Below are positions 59,898-64,000 of a stretch of 64,000 nt of DNA, in pieces. The position numbers and the translations under genes are program-made. The notes beneath the pieces are model-generated. The model worked only from the letters and a program-made list of their open reading frames with translations, was not told the DNA's origin and did not search any database. The DNA comes from Shewanella glacialimarina (GTDB taxonomy: Bacteria > Pseudomonadota > Gammaproteobacteria > Enterobacterales > Shewanellaceae). Within the stretch, counting starts at the first letter, position 1, and each line of letters begins with the position of its first letter. The stretch lies in the NCBI RefSeq assembly GCF_020511155.1, contig NZ_CP041216.1:2480001-2544000 (forward strand), read 5' to 3'.

Positions 59898-60965
59898 ATG
59901 AAACAGAAAATACTTTTTATTGATCGTGACGGCACATTAGTCGAAGAGCCTGCAATTGATAAGCAATTAGACAGCCTAGCTAAGTTAGTATTTGAGCCAC
60001 AGGTGATCCCTGCGCTATTAAAATTGCAAAAGGCCGGTTTTAGATTAGTGATGGTCAGTAATCAGGACGGCTTAGGGACACCTTCATTCCCTAAAGATAA
60101 TTTTGATGCACCGCATAACATGATGATGCAAATCTTTCAAAGCCAAGGGGTGATGTTTGACGATGTGGTTATTTGCCCGCACTTTAATGATGAAAACTGC
60201 AGTTGTCGCAAACCAAAACTTGGGCTTGTAAAAAGCTACTTAACTGAAGGCAGAGTCGACTTTACTGAATCCGCTGTTATTGGTGACCGCACTACAGATG
60301 TAGAACTCGCCAATGCTATGGGGATTAAAAGCTTCCTATACAATCGTCAAACCTTAGATTGGGACGCTATTTGCCAGGCGCTGTTAAGTAAAGGCCGTCA
60401 AGCCACGGTTGTGCGCACCACCAAAGAAACTGACATAAAAGTGACCATTGATTTAGATAATCAGTCAAAAGGTAAAATTGACACCGGCATTGGCTTTTTT
60501 GATCACATGCTTGACCAAATTCAAACCCACGGCAATTTCAAAATGGATGTTCACGTCGATGGCGATTTAGAAATTGATGATCATCACAGCGTTGAAGACA
60601 CTGCACTGGCTATTGGTGATGCGATTCGTCAAGCCTTAGGTGATAAACGCGGTATTGCCCGTTTTGGCTTTAGCTTACCAATGGACGAAGCCAACGGCGA
60701 ATGCTTAATGGATATTTCAGGCCGTCCATTAATTAAGTTCAAGGCTGATTTCGATCGGGAAATGGTCGGTGAAATGGCCACTGAGATGGTGCCACACTTT
60801 TTCCGTTCATTCGCTGATGGTTTACGCTGTACCTTGCATATCAGCTCTGAAGGTGACAATGACCACCACAAGGTAGAAGCCTTGTTTAAAGTATTAGGTC
60901 GCACTCTTCGCCAAGCGGTGAAAGTAGAAGGTGACATACTGCCTTCAAGTAAAGGCGTGCTGTAA
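59898..60965 (+). CDS. hisB: Bifunctional histidinol-phosphatase / imidazoleglycerol-phosphate dehydratase
   Basis: The 355-residue fusion has an N-terminal HAD phosphatase ([20 protein letters not shown], zinc site [15 protein letters not shown]) and a C-terminal IGP dehydratase ([33 protein letters not shown]). It carries out steps 7 and 9 of the pathway, as in E. coli. The C-terminal part keeps all metal-binding histidines. It lies 37 bp after hisC. Confidence 0.97.
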   Translation: MKQKILFIDRDGTLVEEPAIDKQLDSLAKLVFEPQVIPALLKLQKAGFRLVMVSNQDGLGTPSFPKDNFDAPHNMMMQIFQSQGVMFDDVVICPHFNDENCSCRKPKLGLVKSYLTEGRVDFTESAVIGDRTTDVELANAMGIKSFLYNRQTLDWDAICQALLSKGRQATVVRTTKETDIKVTIDLDNQSKGKIDTGIGFFDHMLDQIQTHGNFKMDVHVDGDLEIDDHHSVEDTALAIGDAIRQALGDKRGIARFGFSLPMDEANGECLMDISGRPLIKFKADFDREMVGEMATEMVPHFFRSFADGLRCTLHISSEGDNDHHKVEALFKVLGRTLRQAVKVEGDILPSSKGVL

Positions 60966-60974
60966 GGAGTTAAC

Positions 60975-61655
60975 GTGACAGACTTATCCATAAAAGAGCA
61001 GTCAGCTGTTCCTAATCGCGCTAAAGGCAATGACTTAGATGATCTTACTGTGATTATCGATACTGGTTGTGCCAATTTAAGCTCGGTGCGCTTTGCGTTT
61101 GAACGCCTTAATGCCAATATCGTCGTCAGCGCTGACTTTGATGTTATTCGCAGTGCTTCTAGAGTTGTTTTACCGGGCGTGGGTACTGCTGGTGCGGCTA
61201 TGGCTGCATTAAAGTCAAAAGACTTAATCGAGTTAATTAAAAGCCTGACGCAACCCGTTATGGGCGTTTGCTTAGGGATGCAAATGCTTGCTTCCCTGTC
61301 AAATGAGTATGGCGGACGTGGCACACAGGCCATTGAATGTTTAGGCCTTATCCCGACAGAGATAGGTGATTTAGACAGCAAAGGCTTACCTTTGCCACAC
61401 ATGGGCTGGAATCAAATCACCGTATCTGATCATCCACTTTTTGCAGGCATAGAAAATGGCAGTTATGTGTACTTTGTGCATGGCTATCGTGCGCCAATCA
61501 GCGAATATACCTTAGCAAGCAGTAATTACGGTGAAGATTTCAGCGCCGCAATTGGCAAAGATAACTTTTTTGGGGTGCAATTTCACCCAGAAAAAAGTGC
61601 TACCGTTGGCGCTAAGATTTTACAAAACTTTTTAAACATGGGGAAAGCGCAATGA
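60975..61655 (+). CDS. hisH: Imidazole glycerol phosphate synthase, glutaminase subunit
   Basis: The 226-residue glutamine amidotransferase has nucleophile cysteine in GVCLGMQ and the His-Glu pair in QFHPEKS. It supplies ammonia to HisF. The start is GTG at 60975 with a strong AAGGAG five bases upstream. This leaves about 24 residues before the conserved [12 protein letters not shown], which in E. coli starts almost at the N-terminus, so the extension is real or the start is misread. The stop overlaps the hisA ATG by four bases. Confidence 0.95.
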   Translation: MTDLSIKEQSAVPNRAKGNDLDDLTVIIDTGCANLSSVRFAFERLNANIVVSADFDVIRSASRVVLPGVGTAGAAMAALKSKDLIELIKSLTQPVMGVCLGMQMLASLSNEYGGRGTQAIECLGLIPTEIGDLDSKGLPLPHMGWNQITVSDHPLFAGIENGSYVYFVHGYRAPISEYTLASSNYGEDFSAAIGKDNFFGVQFHPEKSATVGAKILQNFLNMGKAQ

Positions 61656-62389
61656 TCATTCCTGCAATTGATTTAATTGATGGTCAAGTGGTGCGTTTAT
61701 ATCAAGGCGATTACCAACAAAAAACCACCTTTGACTTAAGCCCCCTCGCACAGCTGCAATCCTATGAAGCACAAGGTGCGAAATTACTCCATATTGTCGA
61801 TTTGACTGGCGCTAAAGACCCTTCGAAACGCCAAATAGCCTTAATTGGCGAATTAGTGGCTGGGTTAACAACCGATATTCAAGTCGGTGGCGGTATTCGT
61901 AGTGAACAGCAAGTTGAAGAGTTATTAGCATTAGGGGTTAAACGGGTAGTAATTGGCTCACTGGCAGTTAAAGAGCCTGAATTAGTTAAAAGCTGGTTTG
62001 TTAAATATGGCAGCGAAGCTATTTGTTTAGCGCTTGATGTCAATATTAACGATGCGGGCGAGAAAATTGTTGCCGTATCTGGCTGGCAAACGGGTGGCGG
62101 CAAGTCTTTAGAGTCACTGGTAGCCGAATATCAAAGCGTTGGCTTGCAACATGCTTTAGTAACTGATATCAGCCGTGATGGCACCCTACAAGGAGCTAAT
62201 ACGGATTTATACCGCGAACTGGCAGCAAAGTATCCTGACATTAATTGGCAAGCTTCTGGCGGTATCGCCACATTAGATGATGTTGCTGCTGTGCGTGATA
62301 GTAAAGCCAATGGCATTATCATCGGCAAAGCACTACTGATTAAAAACTTCACCGTTGAGGAGGCAATCACATGCTGGCCAAACGCATAG
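61652..62389 (+). CDS. hisA: Phosphoribosylformimino-AICAR ribotide isomerase
   Basis: The 245-residue (beta/alpha)8 enzyme has [16 protein letters not shown] with catalytic Asp, VGGGIR, and the second Asp in [11 protein letters not shown]. It opens the ribose ring of ProFAR in the fourth step. It overlaps hisH by four and hisF by 19 bases. Confidence 0.97.
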   Translation: MIIPAIDLIDGQVVRLYQGDYQQKTTFDLSPLAQLQSYEAQGAKLLHIVDLTGAKDPSKRQIALIGELVAGLTTDIQVGGGIRSEQQVEELLALGVKRVVIGSLAVKEPELVKSWFVKYGSEAICLALDVNINDAGEKIVAVSGWQTGGGKSLESLVAEYQSVGLQHALVTDISRDGTLQGANTDLYRELAAKYPDINWQASGGIATLDDVAAVRDSKANGIIIGKALLIKNFTVEEAITCWPNA

Positions 62390-63144
62390 TTCCTTGCCTT
62401 GATGTTCGTGAAGGTAAAGTCGTTAAAGGGGTACAATTTCGTGACCATGAAATTGTTGGCGACATAGTGCCGCTTGCTGCTCGATATGCTCTTGAAGGGG
62501 CTGATGAGCTGGTGTTTTACGATATTACCGCTAGTGCACACGATAGAGTGATTGATAAGTCATGGGTCAGTCGCGTGGCTGAACAAATTGATATCCCCTT
62601 CTGCGTGGCCGGTGGGATCAAAACCATTGAACAAGCCCGTGAAAAATTAGCTTTTGGGGCTGATAAAATATCAATTAACTCTCCTGCATTAACGGACCCA
62701 AGTTTAATTTCACGTCTTCAGGATGAATTTGGCCGCCAGTGTATTGTGATTGGTATCGACTCGTTCTATGACGCGGCATCAGACAGCTATAAAGTAAAGC
62801 AATTTACCGGTGATGAAGCCGCGACTAAAGACACCCAGTGGTACACCCAGGACTGGGTTGAAGAAGTGCAAAAGCGTGGCTGTGGTGAAATTGTACTCAA
62901 TGTGATGAACCAAGATGGTGTACGTGGCGGCTATGATATTAAGCAGCTCAGTATGGTTCGCGCTATTTGTGATGTGCCGTTAATCGCATCAGGCGGCGCA
63001 GGTACCATGGAACATTTTAAAGAGGTGTTTGAGCTGGCCAAAGTTGATGCAGCATTAGCAGCCAGTGTATTCCATAAAGGCATAATCGATATTGGTGATT
63101 TAAAACGGTACCTACACAGCCAAAAAATTGCGATTCGACTATAA
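62371..63144 (+). CDS. hisF: Imidazole glycerol phosphate synthase, cyclase subunit
   Basis: The 257-residue (beta/alpha)8 enzyme has [19 protein letters not shown] with catalytic Asp, VAGGIKT and [13 protein letters not shown] with the second Asp. With HisH it forms IGP and AICAR. The ATG lies 19 bp inside hisA, after GAGGAGG, a strong ribosome-binding site within the hisA coding region. Confidence 0.97.
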   Translation: MLAKRIVPCLDVREGKVVKGVQFRDHEIVGDIVPLAARYALEGADELVFYDITASAHDRVIDKSWVSRVAEQIDIPFCVAGGIKTIEQAREKLAFGADKISINSPALTDPSLISRLQDEFGRQCIVIGIDSFYDAASDSYKVKQFTGDEAATKDTQWYTQDWVEEVQKRGCGEIVLNVMNQDGVRGGYDIKQLSMVRAICDVPLIASGGAGTMEHFKEVFELAKVDAALAASVFHKGIIDIGDLKRYLHSQKIAIRL

Positions 63145-63169
63145 AACGCATTAAATAAAGAGATAAATT

Positions 63170-63793
63170 ATGACACAAGTAACATTGGATAGTGCAAGCC
63201 TAGCTTGGGATAAACAGGATGGATTGATTCCTGCCGTGGTTCAAAATCACTTAACAGGCAAAGTCTTAATGCTAGGCTACATGAATGAAGCTGCCCTTGA
63301 GAAAACCCTATCGACCAATCAAGTTACTTTTTTTAGTCGTTCAAAACAGCGCTTATGGACCAAGGGCGAAAGCTCAGGTAATACCCTACAACTTATCGCT
63401 ATTGATAAAGATTGCGATAACGACAGCCTGTTAGTGCAAGTTATTCCTAATGGCCCAACTTGCCATACTGGGACAGAAAGCTGCTGGCCAGATGGCAATG
63501 CCCATCCTTTTATTGATAATCTAACAAACGTCATAATTTCACGTAAGGGTCAAAGTGCAGACTCAAGCTATACAGCCTCATTGTTTGAACGGGGCACTAA
63601 ACGAATTGCACAAAAGGTTGGTGAAGAAGGATTAGAAACAGCGTTAGCTGCGGTAACAAATGATAAAGAAGAGCTAGTTAATGAGGCGTCTGACTTAATG
63701 TATCACTTGATTGTGTTACTGGAAGATCAAGGCTTGTCGATGGCTGATATTAATCAAAACTTGCTTGCTCGTCATACCAAAGCGGCAAAGTAA
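63170..63793 (+). CDS. hisI: Bifunctional phosphoribosyl-AMP cyclohydrolase / phosphoribosyl-ATP pyrophosphatase
   Basis: The 207-residue fusion (HisIE) has an N-terminal cyclohydrolase ([26 protein letters not shown], zinc cysteines in [11 protein letters not shown]) and a C-terminal pyrophosphohydrolase ([27 protein letters not shown]). It carries out steps 2 and 3. It is the last gene of the operon; a perfect terminator follows. Confidence 0.97.
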   Translation: MTQVTLDSASLAWDKQDGLIPAVVQNHLTGKVLMLGYMNEAALEKTLSTNQVTFFSRSKQRLWTKGESSGNTLQLIAIDKDCDNDSLLVQVIPNGPTCHTGTESCWPDGNAHPFIDNLTNVIISRKGQSADSSYTASLFERGTKRIAQKVGEEGLETALAAVTNDKEELVNEASDLMYHLIVLLEDQGLSMADINQNLLARHTKAAK

Positions 63794-63812
63794 CGGCAAG
63801 CGATTAACGCTA

Positions 63813-63846
63813 CAATAAAAAAGACGCCTAAGCGTCTTTTTTATTG
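63813..63846. terminator. Terminator at the end of the his operon
   Basis: CAATAAAAAAGACGC and GCGTCTTTTTTATTG are a perfect 15-bp stem with loop CTAA. Ts flank the right side and As the left, so it may also end the convergent gene at 63894. Confidence 0.93.
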
Positions 63847-63893
63847 TATAGAGTCATGTTGTTATTTACATAACCCACAAAAGTGACTTATGT

Positions 63894-64000
63894 TTATTGG
63901 GGTCTATCACTATTAGTAATCGTTAGATTGCCATCGACATGAATATCACGTTGCGGGAAGGCAATAGCAATATCGTTTTTACCAAATATGTCATAAATTC
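63894..64000 (-). CDS. MscS-family mechanosensitive channel, C-terminal end only
   Basis: The minus strand encodes the last 35 residues of a protein entering from the right edge. KNDIAIAFPQRDIHVDGN resembles the end of the MscS cytoplasmic domain (usual form IPFPQRDIHV), followed by a short polar tail and TAA. Convergent with the his operon. Only the family can be judged from this length. Confidence 0.75.
   Translation of the reverse strand, partial: IYDIFGKNDIAIAFPQRDIHVDGNLTITNSDRPQ

Noticed and set aside
60629..61402. 257-codon antisense frame over hisB and hisH
   Set aside because: Opposite to two conserved his genes and without recognisable domains; long shadow frames are common opposite conserved genes.

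Overview
The window is a piece of a gammaproteobacterial chromosome, most likely a marine or cold-water Shewanella. The base composition is AT-rich by eye, and the gene content is typical of that genus: a TonB-dependent receptor locus with a linked tryptophan halogenase, DUF3334, a SelO protein, a TrmY-like protein, and the complete hisGDCBHAF(IE) operon behind a histidine-rich leader peptide. The genus is an inference from gene content and order; no search was run.

Layout. 1-9305: left half of an alpha-glucan locus. A truncated GH13 glucosidase faces a TonB-dependent receptor across a 500-bp regulatory region with two copies of a palindromic operator; a tryptophan-halogenase-like flavoprotein and two exported GH13 amylases follow. 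9643-18144: signalling and accessory region with a diguanylate cyclase, a truncated mscL copy, a CheB/CheR-PAS hybrid overlapping a PAS-GGDEF-EAL protein that carries four 105-bp repeats, a TrmY-like protein and intact mscL. 18479-21239: porin, FMN-binding protein and PepSY-type membrane protein, a probable extracytoplasmic flavin redox module. 21675-23877: a Cys-rich small protein and SelO. 23998-34442: second half of the glucan locus (GH97, MFS maltose transporter, GH15 glucoamylase, and the LacI-type repressor, probably MalR), interrupted by DUF805, DUF808 and an outer-membrane protein. 34489-39917: DUF3334, an MCP and the general PTS proteins ptsH, ptsI, crr. 40206-46208: an ArsC-like protein, dapE, an M15 peptidase, a degenerate alpha/beta hydrolase, a SpmA/SpmB fusion and rsmF. 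46434-46523: a likely small RNA. 46561-53707 (minus strand): mrp, udk, dcd, pabC, mltG, tmk, holB, pilZ, tatD. 53859-63793: metG and the his operon. The end of an MscS-type channel gene closes the window.

How the parts work together. Glucans are probably bound and imported by the TonB receptor, cut by exported GH13, GH97 and GH15 enzymes (two are predicted lipoproteins), and the resulting maltose or glucose imported by the MFS carrier. The 14-bp palindrome family TGMATACGTATGYA occurs at 405, 554, 23912 and 26227, exactly in front of the separate glucan transcription units, which supports one LacI-type regulon. Histidine biosynthesis appears to be controlled by classical attenuation.

The most notable unexplained structures are: a partial mscL duplication with a duplicated promoter-like sequence flanking the signalling genes; the 105-bp coiled-coil repeats; a perfect 18-bp inverted repeat inside the start of the GH97 gene; a terminator inside the leader of the sugar transporter; an orphan promoter-hairpin-terminator unit after rsmF; and an alpha/beta hydrolase without its nucleophile. 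I saw no rRNA, tRNA, CRISPR array, prophage or intact insertion sequence.
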